A stretch of DNA of 64,000 nucleotides from Gymnorhina tibicen. Lineage: Eukaryota > Chordata > Aves > Passeriformes > Artamidae. Location of the stretch: positions 186,001 to 250,000 of the forward strand of contig VXAZ01003882.1 in assembly GCA_013399875.1 (NCBI GenBank). Reading direction: 5' to 3'. The first letter of the stretch is position 1; every line of letters starts with the position of its first letter. Below the pieces are notes generated by a model, which was not told where the DNA came from, ran no database searches, and saw only the letters and a list, made by a program, of their open reading frames with translations. A program made the translations under genes and the position numbers. Shown one piece after another: positions 1 to 14,000 of this stretch.

Positions 1-1395
1 TTACTTTAAGTCTTTTAAATATCACATGAATATTTTTTTTATAATAGAAACCTTTTCCCAAAGTTTCAATGAATTTATGCCATACAGAAGACACAATGAC
101 ATTAGTGACTTTAAGTATTAGTGTAGCATAAAAATCTGAAGTTTTATTAGAGTAAAGAGTTTCTATAAATCACAACTACGGAATTTCTTGGAATTCAAAT
201 TAGGATTCACATTAATTTGCCAAAATTCAAATAGGCAGTCAGCAATAAAAATAGGAGAGAAGAATGTGATCAAATGATTTGTAAGATAAAAAGAGAAGAT
301 ACTGTGTGGAAAAATTCACAGCTCCAGAGGTTTATGTCCAGAAAGGAGACAGAGGAGTCCAGTAACTTTATTCGAATAAAGGGAGAGGCCGTGAGGCATT
401 CCCCTAGGATCTCTCAAATTATTGGGGGATGCAGCCCCCTTTTTATCCTAAGTTCCTAGCTGCATCACCCTCTTCCTTTCCCCACTGGCTGAGGTACTCG
501 GAAGATACAGACTTCCCGAATCACCTACTCTATGTCCCCCTCTAATATGCACCCCCCTTTCATTAGATAAAAGAAAGAAAAAAACCTATTCATAATTCTA
601 TTAAGTCTTTGTTCTTTTTCTCTAAGTTCAGGAATTTAACATGGCCTTTGCTGAGCAGCAGTCCATGTCAATTAGTAACATTTTCTAGAACTGATAGTTT
701 CTTCAGTTACTTCCCTATCTCTAAGTTCCTGTCCTTATCTACGAGCAGATTTTCATGGTTTGTTTGTAAGGACACATTCATCTTATTCCTTTCAATATTA
801 TTCCAAGTTTCATAAACTAATCATTGACTTTAAAAATTATTCTATAAATGTGGTATATTAGGGGGTCAACAAGTAATGCTGTATTAAATACTGGTGGCTT
901 TTTTGGTTCAAGGTTTGTGGTTGGGGGGTGTTTGGTTTAGGTTTTTTGGGTTTTTTTGTTCTTTCTGATAATATGTGCCATTTGCTGAGAAAATAAAGTG
1001 ATTTTGTTGCTTAAGTTTCCAGAGCCTATCCAAGGCTTTTCTTGACAGACAAGTTTTCTTGGAAGTGTCAGGCTTGTGCAGTGGTTGACATTCATCTGTG
1101 TTGGCTCTGAAATAGCATTAATTCCAAATCTGTGGTTATCCTGGAGTACTTTTTTCCTCTTGTAATTAACTACGCTGATGTTTTTTCTCCTGTCCTTTGG
1201 GATAAAGATATAAACCTTTGTATTAATTTCTATTACATTTATGAAGGAAGATCCTCATAAAAATTATTGGATCATTTTGACTTCACTATGAGGAAAGGAT
1301 ATTTTGTAAATGGACAAGTCACTTTTCTTGTAAATCAAAGAACAAAGCTCCTCTTAACCCCAGTGAGTTGATTACGGTACCATCCAGCCTTCCTT
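1..1395. other. Non-coding flank, no gene seen
   Basis: AT-rich sequence without a recognisable exon or repeat family. Short open frames are chance. The only structured element is the T/G-rich tract at 911-963, listed separately. Confidence 0.6.
911..963 (+). repeat. T/G-rich low-complexity tract
   Basis: Alternating runs of T and G (GGGGGG, GGTTTAGG, TTTTTTGGG, TTTTTTT) on the + strand. It is one of several similar tracts in the window, also at 32511-32569, 37993-38028 and 41716-41788. Confidence 0.7.
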
Positions 1396-1969
1396 GGCAA
1401 ACAGTCTCTATCATGGTTAGCAGGACTGGGGCAGTGATCATCCCCCTGCTTGGCACTGGTGGGGCCACACCATGAATGCTGTGGTGAGGGGCCCAAAACT
1501 GAACACAAGAAGGACACTGAGGTGCTGGAGCATGTCCAGAGAAGGGCGATGGAGCTGGGGAAGGAGCACAAGTCTGATGAGGAGCAGCTGAGGGAACTGG
1601 GGGTGTTTATCTTGGAGAAGACAAGGCTTAGCAGGGACCTCATCACTCTCCAGAACTGCCTGAAAGGAGGTTGTGGCAAGATGGGAGTCTCTTCCCCCAA
1701 GTAACAAGTGATAGGACAAGAGAAAATAACCTCAAATTGTATCAGGGGAACTTTAAACTGAATATTGGGAATTTTTTTTTTCACTGAAAAGCTGGTATTG
1801 GAACAGGCTGCCCAGGGAAGTGGCAGTCACCATCCCTGGAGCTATTTAAGAGAAGTGTGGATATGACACTTGGGGACGTGGTTTAGTGGTGGATTGGGCA
1901 GTGCTGTGTTAACGGTTGGACTGGATGATCTGAAAGGTCTTTTCCAATGTAAATGACTCTGTGATTATA
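1396..1969 (+). mobile_element. CR1 LINE fragment, 3' end, 5'-truncated
   Basis: About 570 bp matching the 3' part of avian CR1 as I remember it. Diagnostic pieces are GAGGTGCTGGAGCATGTCC, AACAAGTGATAGGACAAGAG, ACAGGCTGCCCAGGGAAGTGG, CATCCCTGGAGCTATTTAA and GGTTGGACTGGATGATCTG, ending near CTGTGATT. The + strand frame from 1450 keeps about 84 codons of the C-terminal end of the reverse-transcriptase ORF, including VQRRAMEL and ELGVFILEK, before decaying. CR1 elements are normally 5'-truncated and end in short ATTCTRTG-type repeats rather than poly-A. The 5' boundary is uncertain by some tens of bases. A 22-bp internal segment at 1484-1505 is inverted relative to consensus. The element is dead and not a host gene. 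Confidence 0.93.
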
Positions 1970-1990
1970 ATGCTTAGTAATTAAACCGTA

Positions 1991-2004
1991 TTAATTTAAA
2001 TTAA
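1991..2004. repeat. 14-bp AT palindrome
   Basis: TTAATTTAAATTAA is its own reverse complement and sits about 20 bp past the 3' end of the CR1 fragment, in a wholly A/T neighbourhood. Confidence 0.8.
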
Positions 2005-5000
2005 ATTAATTACCATCCGTAATTAAAAAAAAAACCAGAAAGAATCCACAACAGTTGCGGATGTTTCTCCTTATTCTTTCTTCTTTTAAGGTGTAGTCTT
2101 TATAGTGTAGCTACCCTAAACATGTTTAATCTGCAATAAAGGTTTCTATCCAAAGTTCTTAGAGCCACACAGCTTATAGATGTCAATCTGCAGCAGATCC
2201 CAGGCTTGTGCTTCCCTCCCAGCAGCCTCACCTTCCACCTAAAGCTGATGTGTCAGCATGGAAATGCTATATTTTTGAATTAATTAGATGTTCTGCTACT
2301 GTGCTCATGGACTTAGTTGAATTTATGAATTAATAGTTTTGTGATTTCTGTGGAGGAAGAAGGTCATATGTTGGCTGTACAAGAAATGAAATTTTTAATT
2401 TCTTGTAAACTTAGGTTACTGAATGTGTGGCAATAAAAGCACTGTTACTGGTAAGTATTGTATAATTATGATTATTTTCTGAATTAATTTGTTCCTTACA
2501 GCACTTTTCCCTTTTTATAATAGTATTTATTTTAGAGAGAAATTTTTGGTGGCTGTTTTAGTGAAGATCTGATTTACGTGTTTTAATTCAGTTCAAAAAA
2601 CTTCAATACCGAGAAAAAGTTGGGTTTTTTTTTCTATTCTGCTTCCTGTTACTGGAAGTTACATACTCCTGTTATATACTCTTTACAGTAGCACCCAGTG
2701 TCTGCTATTTGAAAGCTGCAAGAACAGAGTGAAACACATAGGGCTTGAGGACATTTTCAGCCTGGCAGACTTTGGGATGTCAGGGGGAGATGGAGGTGTG
2801 GCAGGGGAAGGATTGGCTGTTGGGACAGCAGGCTTCTCCTTGCTGTGTCTCTTGGGTGTTGCACTGGGGAGGCTGGACATGGGCATTCCTCTACTCTGGA
2901 TCCCTGTTTTCATGTTGTTTTGAAGGGAGAAATGAGTGCAAATGCGGGATAACAAATACCAAAATCCTACTGCACATGCCTATACAGAATACACAATACA
3001 AAGCTAAGTGAACTGGGGAGCTGCTGTGAAGAGCTCCAATGTGCAACTGCAAACAGTTTATTTTGGAAAGTGTATGTTTCTTACGTGTTCCTGTATAGCC
3101 ATTCTAGACTCTTAAAATGAGTTTTTCTTGTATGTGCCATATTGTTTAAATCTTTAATCTGCACAACCAAGTAGCCAGAGTGCTAAAAGAGGCACACCAA
3201 GTAGAGGTTCAGTCAAGTTGATTTTATTACAAATGACTTCCATGCTTCTAGTTCCTAGCAAATTGCCCACTGTAGTAATAAGAGCAAATGACTTGCATTT
3301 GAATCCCTCAGAGTAAAATCAGCCCTTTTAAGTACATCTAAATGACAGCTGCATTTGCTGAGGATGGCCGTACCTCCAAAAAGGCTTCATGTTGAATCCC
3401 AAAGAAGAAATTATGATTGACCTTTATTTGTTCAAGTTTGGATAGTGTATCTTCTTTCCTGCCACTCATCTGACCTGAGGTGAACTGCCTAACTTCGTGT
3501 GGACCTATTTTGTGGAGAGGCCATAGTCTTCTGGATTAGACCTTTATTGGAGAGGTCTTACAGGGAGGAGTTAAACCAGGAGGAAGCCCTTGGGAATGCA
3601 GTGGAAAAGAGGATAATCAAGAAGGATACTTCTTCTTAAAATAGGTGGTGAGTAGCAAGAACTACATAATCTCCCTGGCTCTACAGGACAGGGTGGAAAT
3701 CACCTTGCTTGCCTACCCATGTTACAGTTTTGTACACGCAATGGCAAGCTGTTAAAATGCGTGAAGTAACCGTGCTGGTAGGTTAAAAATATTTAGGAAA
3801 TATGCTACTAAGTACATTGGGAGTTTATTGAAATAGTAGTTTATTTAGATGGAAATTATTCATGAAATCAGTAATTCTTAAACTTGTTTTTATGCTCTTT
3901 AAGTGCCTTTTTGAGGCAAGATTCCTGCTTTTTCAGGCTCAGCATTCAAAGCATAAGTCTAACATTGCATTTCTGCCAAGTGTTGCCGGCTTTTCTTGGG
4001 AGTGGTGGCATTGGATCAAAGTGTGTTTTCACTGACTGATGGTACACTTTCCCACTTGGCCTAGGTTAACTTTTAATTTCTGGGGTTTTTTAAGCAAGCA
4101 GTGGTATTGAGAAATGATTTATGGGAGCTTGAAAACCAGGTGAACTGGCTGAATAGAAAATTAGACAGGACTTTTAAGACGTTTCTTTGGCTTTCAGGCC
4201 TGCTGCCTGCTATTGCTGCCAATGGTAAAATGGCCTTTAGTTGACCTCTTCCATTTCTTTGAAGGTTGTTTTTGACTGTTTTCTATACTGATATAAGAGG
4301 AAGTTCTTGAATAAGTTCACATTGTGCTACATGTACCTCCTTGTTTCTTTTCCTTAAATCTCTGACTAAAAGTATGTGACCACACAGGGTACAAATAACT
4401 TGCAGACTTTGTAAATCACTGGCAAGTTCAGTGTATCCTAATGTTTCTTAAACAGATGACGGTATCTGTTTTAGGTCTAAACATAGCCTGGCTGTCTAGT
4501 GAAGTACATAACTTTTATGTTAGTTGTTTATATAATACAGTATAAAATTTTTATAAGTTATCTGGGCACCATTTCAGCAAAGTAGGTTAGCACATGCTGA
4601 AATCCAGCTACTCATGCAGTATCTATACTTCAGTGTAGGGTTATGTGTTCAAGAGGCTTCTCAGGCAAGAGTTAAAGAATTTGCAGGGTTTTTTCCTTGA
4701 TTTTTTTTTTTAATTGAAAAAAATCTCTATGTCTAGAGACTTAGTTGTGCCGTATGAATTGTTTCAGGTTTATTCTTGATGTCTTTGCAAGTAACGTTTG
4801 CTTGGGGTAATTTTTTTCTTCCTATGCAGTTACTATCTGAACATTATCAGTCTTAAGACTTAGTTAATAATTGATAGTCTGTCAATGAGCAAACTTTTTC
4901 CAGGGCAAGGAAGAAGGCTGGAAAGAAATCATTTGTTCTCTGGAGTGATAGAAATGTTTGGACTTGCCTGTTTAGTTACTTTTGCATGGACAATAAAGGT

Positions 5001-8000
5001 GTGTCAGGTAGGGGCAGTGGGGTCCCTCCGTGGATTGCTTGATGCTAAGAAGCATCAAACATTGCCTAAATTTTGCTCTATTCTGGGCTATTGATGGTGA
5101 TAGAAAACAGCATATAACAAGAGGGGTTTTCTTTCTGACTGTTTCAGAGGATTTTGGTGGTTTTCAGAGCTGTAAATTTGCACAAAGCTGCTTTGTCTCA
5201 GCAAAACTGTTTCTGATGCATAACATAAACCCAGAGAAAAGTGGGTATCCTAGGGTTTCACCAGATGACTTCTAAAGAGACAAACTCGAGAGGACTTCGC
5301 CTGTTATCTTTACACTCTGGCAGGGGTCAGAAGGCTCGAGGTGCCTTTTGACAAGCCTGGAAAAGAAACTCTCAGGAAACAAAGAACTGTCCCAGCCTGG
5401 GGTATACTGATGGATATTTTCTAGTTTCTTTTGAACATTTTTGTCTGGAGTAGTTTCACAGGGCCACTGAACCTGTTGACAAACTTAGAGCATCTGTGAT
5501 GTGTGTCCTTATCCTGTTTGCTGGATGTCTGAGCGATAGGTCTGATGGAGCTGTGTTGCACCCTAAATGCCTGTGTCACATAGCTGCTTCTCTACCAGCT
5601 GCACTAGGTTTTGTTTGCTGCATGTGTGTGTAGCCATTGGATTTGCACTGTTTTTTCCTGACGTGTTATCTCATTGTGTAAACAAGCTGTAAGACGAAGG
5701 GAAGTTGTCAGAAACCTTGGTGAGAGCTACTGTCTTACGGAGGTGTGTGCAGCAGGAATAACAGCCTGATGGGGAAGTGCTGCAGGGTGGGAAAGGTAAC
5801 CACCGTGGCTCCTAATGGCTTTATCCTGACCATGACACGTGCGATGAGGCGTTGGATCTTGCATCCTTCAGTAAAGCAACTGTTGATGATGTACACGCCC
5901 ATATTCACCCATTTCTTAGCTGGCCAAGGATGAAGACTGTTAAGTGCTGTTTTATTGCCCTCTTCACTTTGAAAACCAGTTGCCTTTACTCTCAGTGAGT
6001 TGGTTAGGATCTCTTTCACAGATGTATCTCCTGCATATGTCTTTTTTGGTGGCCAAGCCTTTAGAAGTGCTACGTGAATCCTAACAAGAAGAGCTGCAGG
6101 CCTGTCTGTTAGCAAATACGCAAGGTATTCCAGTTTCTTAGCCAGGGAATTCTTTGCTGTACTTCTTGCTTTTCAGGAAATGGAAGACCTCCAGGACTTA
6201 TTAAACAATTCTTAATAATTATTGTTTATAATTGTATTTTGAATATTTCAGCTTGACTTATCATCTTTGTACATGAAAGTACTCTTTCAACACAGTGAGA
6301 GAGAATCTGATCTTATGAACTGCTTGTTTGCAATTTCTCATTGAAACAGTGTAATAAAATATGAAGTAAATGACTTCTAGAAGAAGAATCCAAAACAGTA
6401 TCTGAAGGGAAGATCTGTATCAAGAACTTCTTGAGAATAAAATTTTGGCTGTGGGAGAATTTTCTTTTGAAGACCTTAGGAAAATCCCTCCTTTTTAAAA
6501 AGAAATTTAAATGGTAAATGTTTGGAGGAAGCCATACTGTCACACCCCAAACACATCTCAAAATGATTTAGTAACAGGTGAAGAGCTTTTTGTTCTATCT
6601 CTGTCTTACCAATGCTGAACTTTATAGGAGTATGGAAAAAAGTCATCAGAGGATAAAATGATTAATACCTATCATGGGTAATAATGACTTATCATTTTCA
6701 TTTTGCTTCATCAAATAAGGCACTAATTACATTCTAAAAATGTTGTGATTCTCTTATTCTCATGGTAGGCTTTTGTTTCTTGTTACTAATTTTGTACTCG
6801 AGTTGATTACAGTAGAGCAAGAACAACTACTGTAATTCCAATAATCTTATTACTTTTAAACCTGGTACTACTCATGCAACAGAATCCCTGCATTTTTTCA
6901 GTCAGCTTAGTGAAGACTTAATGCACAAAGCAATTTGTACTGTTTACCCAGTGAAGTATGACAATGTGAAATATACAGTTCCAAAATAAAATTATATCCT
7001 GATAGTCTCTTCTGGTTATTCTTTGCCTTTTGCTGATTCACTATTACAGAATTCAATAGGAAATAAATTATTTCAAACAGGTATCTTGCAAAATCTCAGT
7101 GAATGGAAGAGTGGGTTCCCTACAGGTTATGTAAAATAAATTACATCTGTGAGTTTAAAAAGATGTAGGTTCCAGACATTGTGATAATGTGAGATGGAAG
7201 AACATAATGTATGAAAACAAAAAGTGAAAAAGGAATTTTTTTGTATTAAAAAATGTCAGTAGAGAATAGTCTTAGCTTTACTTCTGGTTCCCACTTCAGG
7301 AAAACTTGGCTGGCATGTCCACAGAAAGTTAGTGACTGCCTTGTCCCAAACAGAACAGCTTTTTGTCTACTATTTTGTCTTTGCAGTAAGTAAGCAATAT
7401 TCTTAAAATTAAGTCATTGCTTTAGTGGGTAAAAGGGAAGCTTAAGAGAGACATACAGTTTGAAAATACAATAAAAGATGGAACCTTTGAAAAGTGTGGG
7501 TTGATAGTTTTGAACTTTATTGAATCCTTTGATTGGGAGTTACTTCAGTGTTTGAAGTTAGCCAGTGTCTCTGGGATGAGCAGGGTGGTTTTAGAGGGAT
7601 TATTTTATGTGACAAGTACCAACATTGAAGATTGATTGTATGCTGGATTTATACATTTGTTGACCTACTAATTCTGAGAACTCTTAAACACTAAGGAATT
7701 AATAGGGTTTTCATTTAAACTCACAAAGACTTTGTGAAATGGCTTTCTCAGTGAGTAGCTACACAATATACACTGTACACAATAACACTGACAGTGGGCT
7801 AAGGAATGAGGTATTTATAATGCTAGCAAGAGAATCAAGTGTTAAAAAGTTAAACCCAAACTGCACAGCACTATTAAATTGTTCAAATGTGGGTCTGGCC
7901 ACCCACAGCCAAGTTTTAAATTCCTCAACTTTAAAAATTATTTATGATGAGCATGTTAATGTACAACAAACTCAACAGCCCTTCTCTAGTGAGTGATAAA

Positions 8001-11000
8001 TGGTAAATGGTTTTCTTCGAGAAGGAGCTGAATTAGCCAAAAAAAATACTTCCTCCCTCTTCTTCAAGATAGGACTGCACAGATCCTGCCCTCTTAGTTT
8101 TTCAAACTGGGCAATTTTAATTTCAGCATGCATGCTGATGTTCAGCTGGTTACAAGTGTCTAATTATTGTGATTATATGCATGCAGACTTCATCACTTTT
8201 TTTTTTCCCCAAATGGAGCTGGCAGTGCAAGATGAGCTTGGCATTTTATCTGCTGTATAATTTGCTTGTTTTTATGCTTAATGTAACAGCTTGCTGTATG
8301 AGTTGCAGTAGTGAGATGTAGATAAACAACAAGGGGAGAGTGGGCACCCAGGCTGGTGGGTTCCAAGCGGTCATTGCACATATCTAAAAGACCTGTCAAA
8401 CAGGCAAGGGAAGGCCAAAAAAGTGAGAGCAAATTCATGCTGCTTGGTCACCTGTTGACACCTGAATCTTTGGTTTTTCCCCCTCACAAAGTGATTTCTC
8501 TGTAGGTGAATGACATCTGTTGATGAAGATGGCCCTGTGGTGGCCAGGTGTGTGCTCAGCTGGTGTTTCCTTGTGGGTAGTGGCTCCTCATCTGGCAGTG
8601 GCTGCTTGGGATGCACAGGGGTGTGTGGGCAGGATGTCCATTACCTGAGGTCATGTGCCCCGTCATTTTTGGGATGGATGCAGCTAAGGATGGTGGCATT
8701 ATTCTGAGAACAGACCTGGCTCCTACCCTGCCGCCTGGGCCACTGCAGGCTTGTTTACTGAGATGTGGTTAGAACCAGCTCTCTGGAAATCTATGACTTC
8801 AGTCAAAAAGAGCTATGCAAATAAAGTCCTGTGTGCCCCACTGGGACAGAGTGGGAGGCAGAAGCATCTCAAGGGTCATCGGCAGTCAGGACACGGTGGC
8901 GGCTCCTTGCTCATCCTGTTGTTGCACTTGATGAGGGGACTGCCTGTGTGCCTGGCCTGGCCCTCACTGCTGCTCTCTGCAGTTGCACAGCAGCCCCCTC
9001 ACCTTTACAGCCTGACTGTGTGTCACGGAGTGTAAGCTTGGCTTCAGTTCTGTTTACTTCCTTGGTAGCTGCACATGGTTTACAGTTTTACGTGGAGAAA
9101 TTTATTGGAGGTCACTGCCGCATTCATTTTAACAGCTTCCATCTGCCACTGATACCAGACAACACGCTGTGACTAGATGCCAAAGGCTAGTGGTTTTGGT
9201 TTCTAGCCCCACAGAGAGCTTGCGACCAGTCCACATTCATAGATGGGCTGTGCAACTTGAGTCAGACCAGGTTCTAATCCTGGCCAGTGTCCCAAATAGG
9301 GGTGAAGGCTCTCCACAGCCATACTTGCTGCAGCTGTGCTTGATCTCGTGTCAGGGAGTCCTTGCTGCTGGACTCCTCATCCACCTTCCCCCTGCTTTTC
9401 ATACACCAGGGCTGAGGAGTGATGCAATGAGATAACCAAACACTTGGCCAAGTTGTTTCCAGCATGAATCACGGGAGGTAAGAATTCTGTGTGGATCATC
9501 TTACTCCTTGGGAAACTGACTTAGTCAGCTGGCATGGGGTCTGTGGCAGGACAGGAGGCAACTTTCATGACCTGCACTAAATGCTTTTGTGTACTGCTTG
9601 GGTGGCTCAGCATTGCTTGAGTGTTTCTATATGGGGCCATGCTCTAAAACAGCTTGCCAAGGGCTGTTACAATCAAGTGACAGGACAGCACGTTACAAAA
9701 CCAGTGCATTTCACCTGCTTTTTTGGGCATGTCCCTCCACAGAGTACAGGAAACTCTGCTAGGAGCCTTCTTTCTCTCACCAAAGAGAAGATTTCAAACC
9801 TGTGCAGCTTGACCTCCTGAATTCTGTTTTTTCACTTGACCTTTTTCTGTGTTAGGAGATGGAAAGTTTGTGATGTTTGTGGTTGTTCTTAAAGCCGTGG
9901 CTTGGTTTTATTTGTATTCCAATTTTATAGCTTTTAGAGTGAACTTGGGTAGTATATCCAAGGTTTTCTTGCAAGACTGAAGTCTGTGTTCAGGTGGTTC
10001 TGGAGAATAAAATGGGCTGTTATATAACTCTGATACTGACATCAGGATGTGGGATTTATGAAAACCACTAGCTATTATGAGACTTGGCAGTAAGGGAAGC
10101 TTAACATCCCTTCACAATTTTGCCTGAAGTGAGCTCATGGAAATTCTCAGTTACCTCTAAAAGGTCACTAGCTTGCAGTAGGAGTCCTTGGCTTGTGGTA
10201 GTACTGCAGTTTATTCATATTTTGTGTTTTTGAAATTTCTAGCATTGCAACAGGAAATTTGTGTTTTCTTATCCGAAATTAAAAAAAAAGTCCCTAACAA
10301 ACCAAAACAATCTTGGGAAATATTCACAAAAAGAGAATTCTGAAATACCGTTGGGGGGTGTGTGTGTTGAAATGTTGAGTTTCAGTAATGGTGTTAAATT
10401 TTTAAAAAATAATTAATAGTTTAAGGTACTAAATAGAATTAAGGTGTGTCTACTCTTGTGAATACAAAGATAGAGGGCAAAGCAATTGACATAGAAATGT
10501 CAATGTCATTTTAGTTTAAAATGCCTACATGTCTCTACATGCTTCTATGAAATGCTGAGCTCATGACAAAGTGTTTGGTTGGTGTTTGTTTGTAGGTATT
10601 TCCCAATTTTATCTTTCTTTTTTTCACTAAAGTATTCATTTGAAGTATTTTTGACACTCAGTCTCTTTCTCTCTTCTGCCCCTCCCCTTTTTTGATTTTC
10701 TCATCTGCCATATGCTATGTGTCTTCTTGCAAGATCAGGGGGGATAGATGATATCTAAATATACTGTTTCTCAGTTTTGGCAGAGTGTGGCTCTGTTCCT
10801 AATTAGGACTTGAATGCTCTTCAGGATAAACATATTAAGGAATATGATGCCATTTGTGAAATGGCTCCTTTATGAATATGGGAGGTGCTTTGAGCCTTCA
10901 TCAGAATCAGCATTTCTCCAAACTGTCTCAGTATTTCAGCTGAATAATATATCAGCCAAAACCCTGGGATATTAAGTAGTATGGTTGTAAAACAAATGTT

Positions 11001-14000
11001 TCTGCTTTTTAATCAGATTCCATATGCACAGTATACTCACGTTCTTCTATGAGTTGTATATCCCCTGAATAAGGATTTTGGGACAAATATATGTTTGGAG
11101 TGCCTTTAAAAAAATCTAAAGGTGAATTGAGGTAAAGAAATTCGAAAGAAATACACTAAACACATCTGAACTGCCTGTTAAACTTTCTTTCATACTGATA
11201 AAAGCAGTCCCTCCCGTTGTGTGTGATCTCTTAACGGGCGCTAATGCGGACACATTGAAGGAGCCTTGTCTGTGGGAAGTGTCTGGTTTAATGGAGGCTG
11301 CCCCATGGGTTTGTGCTGTGTTGTCCTTTGATCTCGAGTAGGACCTGCTGCTGGTTCCTCAAAGCAGGTGAACAAGAGCCATAAACTGAGGAGGCTGTTG
11401 GAATTGCTGGGTGGAATCGGAAAAGCACATGTACACTGCCTGAGCATTTCCTGGGTAGATAAGAGCAGGACATTTGAGTAAGCTGTGTTCTGTCCTGGTC
11501 TGAAAAAAACATGAGTTTTCAGTGTGATCTGTTATTCTGTTATTTTTAATTATAATGGGGTCTAGAAATCCAAAAGCAATTTTCCACAGTGTTAAATGTA
11601 ATGGCTAGGGATTTTTGGGCAAGCCTAAACCATGCTAGCTTGGATGCTAGAAACTGTACAGTACAGAAAGGAGGAGGTGATAGCAGTGAAAGTAGCTTCA
11701 CAGTAGTGTAGCTGGGCTGCTTTATCAGCTGGTTCATGTTTTTCTGTATGCTGCAGTTCATGCCATCTAGGCACAGCTACACATTGCCCAAGGCACTGTC
11801 CTTTCCCAAAGCTGTAGAATAGATAGAGTAAGGAAGGGTTATCAGGATCCTCTGAAGTACAGGGACTTGTTTGGATTTACTGGCAAGGTCCTGAACAAAT
11901 TGAGGTTTCGTACGTCTCCGTCAGACTCTGATCTGTTAGACAACACAGCCCTTTAGTAGCTTGTTCCCTAATCATTCAGTAGATGAAGAACATGGGAGTA
12001 AATAAAGGAATGCCAAAAACTATAAGGCTCTTGACAGAGTGGTGTGTGTATAGTAAATTCAGGGAATGGCAAGCGAGTTTTCTTTGTCCTCTTGGTTTTT
12101 GGGGTGTGCTGCAAGTTGTAGACTATGGAAAGGACAGATTTCTCTGTGAGATCCAAAATGCAGCCAAAAATGGCTTAAACTCGAGATTACAATTATTGCA
12201 GCAGGCTGTAAGGAAGTGCAGTATGTATCTTTATGGCTAAATTTTTAGTGTTTCTATGTATGCTGAAACATTTATATCTGGCAATTGTGTGCTGTTTGAG
12301 ACTGCAGGATAATCTTTCTTTAGCAGGACTAATAAGAGATGGACTGATAAGAAGTAGAAATCTGCTTGCTCTTACTAGATGAGCATGATTTTCCACTTCT
12401 TTACTATTTTGCCTTTTTACTTCCTCTCTTAGTGAATGTGAGCTATTTTTGGGGTATGTGAACTGTTATGGATTTGTAGGTATTCATTTCATTATATTAC
12501 ACTTTTCTGGCAGCAGTTTTTTTCTTCTACAGGGAAATCTAGAAGTGTAGTGAGTTTTTGTTTTAAATACTGGTCATGAATAAATAAATAAAAATTATTC
12601 ACTTTAAAGTGCATGTTATTTCAATGTAGATTTCTGGGCTTAGTGTTTATATAAAGTAAACAATAACTTCCAGTTTGGGAATGTTATTGTTCCTGTTACT
12701 GCATTTTACTGGAATAAATAAGATCAGATTTACTGACTCATTTTAAGGATATTTTGATTCTTTTTTTTTAACAGGTTGAACAACTGTTCTGGGGTTTTGT
12801 TGTTGTTGATTATATTCTATTACTGCTCATATCATACTTGGCAGCTATTTCTGTCCACCTTACATACCATGCTGTTCTGGATCCATGCTTGTGGGTGGAT
12901 GTTTTTTGCTAGCCATTTTTTCAAGACTCATATTAAATCTTTTTCCTATCATTACATCTACCATTCTCCAGCTTCCTCATGAGATGCATTAGTGGGAATG
13001 TTCTTCTATAATGAATTGGGATATAGAATTTTATGTGTATGTGTATCTGACCTGAAGTTTGTAGCTCCAGGAGGTAGTCTGTGAGAACTGAATGCAGTGC
13101 TGGACCTACCTGCGTAGAGCTGGGTCTAGCTACACCTACAGACTGTCAGAGTCCCAGGCGTCTAGTAGGACTGCACAAGAATTTAATAAAAATTCCACCA
13201 GACTTCCACCAAAGACAGACAAATAGTAATAGAAAAGGCTAGTCTGTGGGGGAGTAAGAAATCTGGGTATTGCAGTAGGATTTAGATGTGTAGGTTATGT
13301 CTTACATGAAAATCCAGACCTTACCGTGCCATTATTAAAATTCACTTTCTCTAATTCTTATTAGACCTCTTTTTTCTTCAGTGAGGTCATTGTTGCATTT
13401 CAGCTGTGTTAGTGCTACATTCTCTTTGTCCTCTGCCACTTTGAGGAGAAGGTGTGCTGGATGTTGCTGCCCTGAACCCAGTCCCAGAACTTGTTCCTGC
13501 GGAGATTCTTGATGCCTTCAAGACTTGATCAGAGCAAGGAGGCATAACATAATTTAAAACAAACAAACAAAGCAACTCTTCTTCCCCTCCCCAAAAAAGA
13601 AGCTCTTCTGGTATTGTCTCATTGTAGGCATATTTAACAGAAAAGTTAGTGCAGTCTTAAAGTCTTCTGATAAGTTTTACTACGTGACCACCTCTTTGAA
13701 TAAGCTCTTGTGGAAAGGGAAAGAGGCACCTTCATCAAAATCTGTTAAAATATTGATCAATGAAAAAAACCCTTGCAAGAGAGGACTGGTTCATTGAGTC
13801 CAGTTCCTGCTGTTAACAGGCACATCACATCATAATATAGTGCTCATGTGTTAACCAAACTCTGTCTTTAAGGTTCTTGCCTCTACTGTACGCATCCAAT
13901 GTCTTTCTTTCCTGGTGATAAGGAGCGTTCCAATTTCTGACACTGTTGTCAGTAGTTTAACCATACTTGGTTCTAGTCCCAGTTAAAATAATTGAAAATT

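Noticed and set aside
1450..1704. 84-codon + strand frame as a host gene
   Set aside because: It is the C-terminal remnant of the CR1 reverse-transcriptase ORF, not a host protein.
1335..1784. 149-codon open frame on the minus strand
   Set aside because: It is antisense to the CR1 fragment. The sense strand carries the decayed CR1 ORF, which explains the openness.
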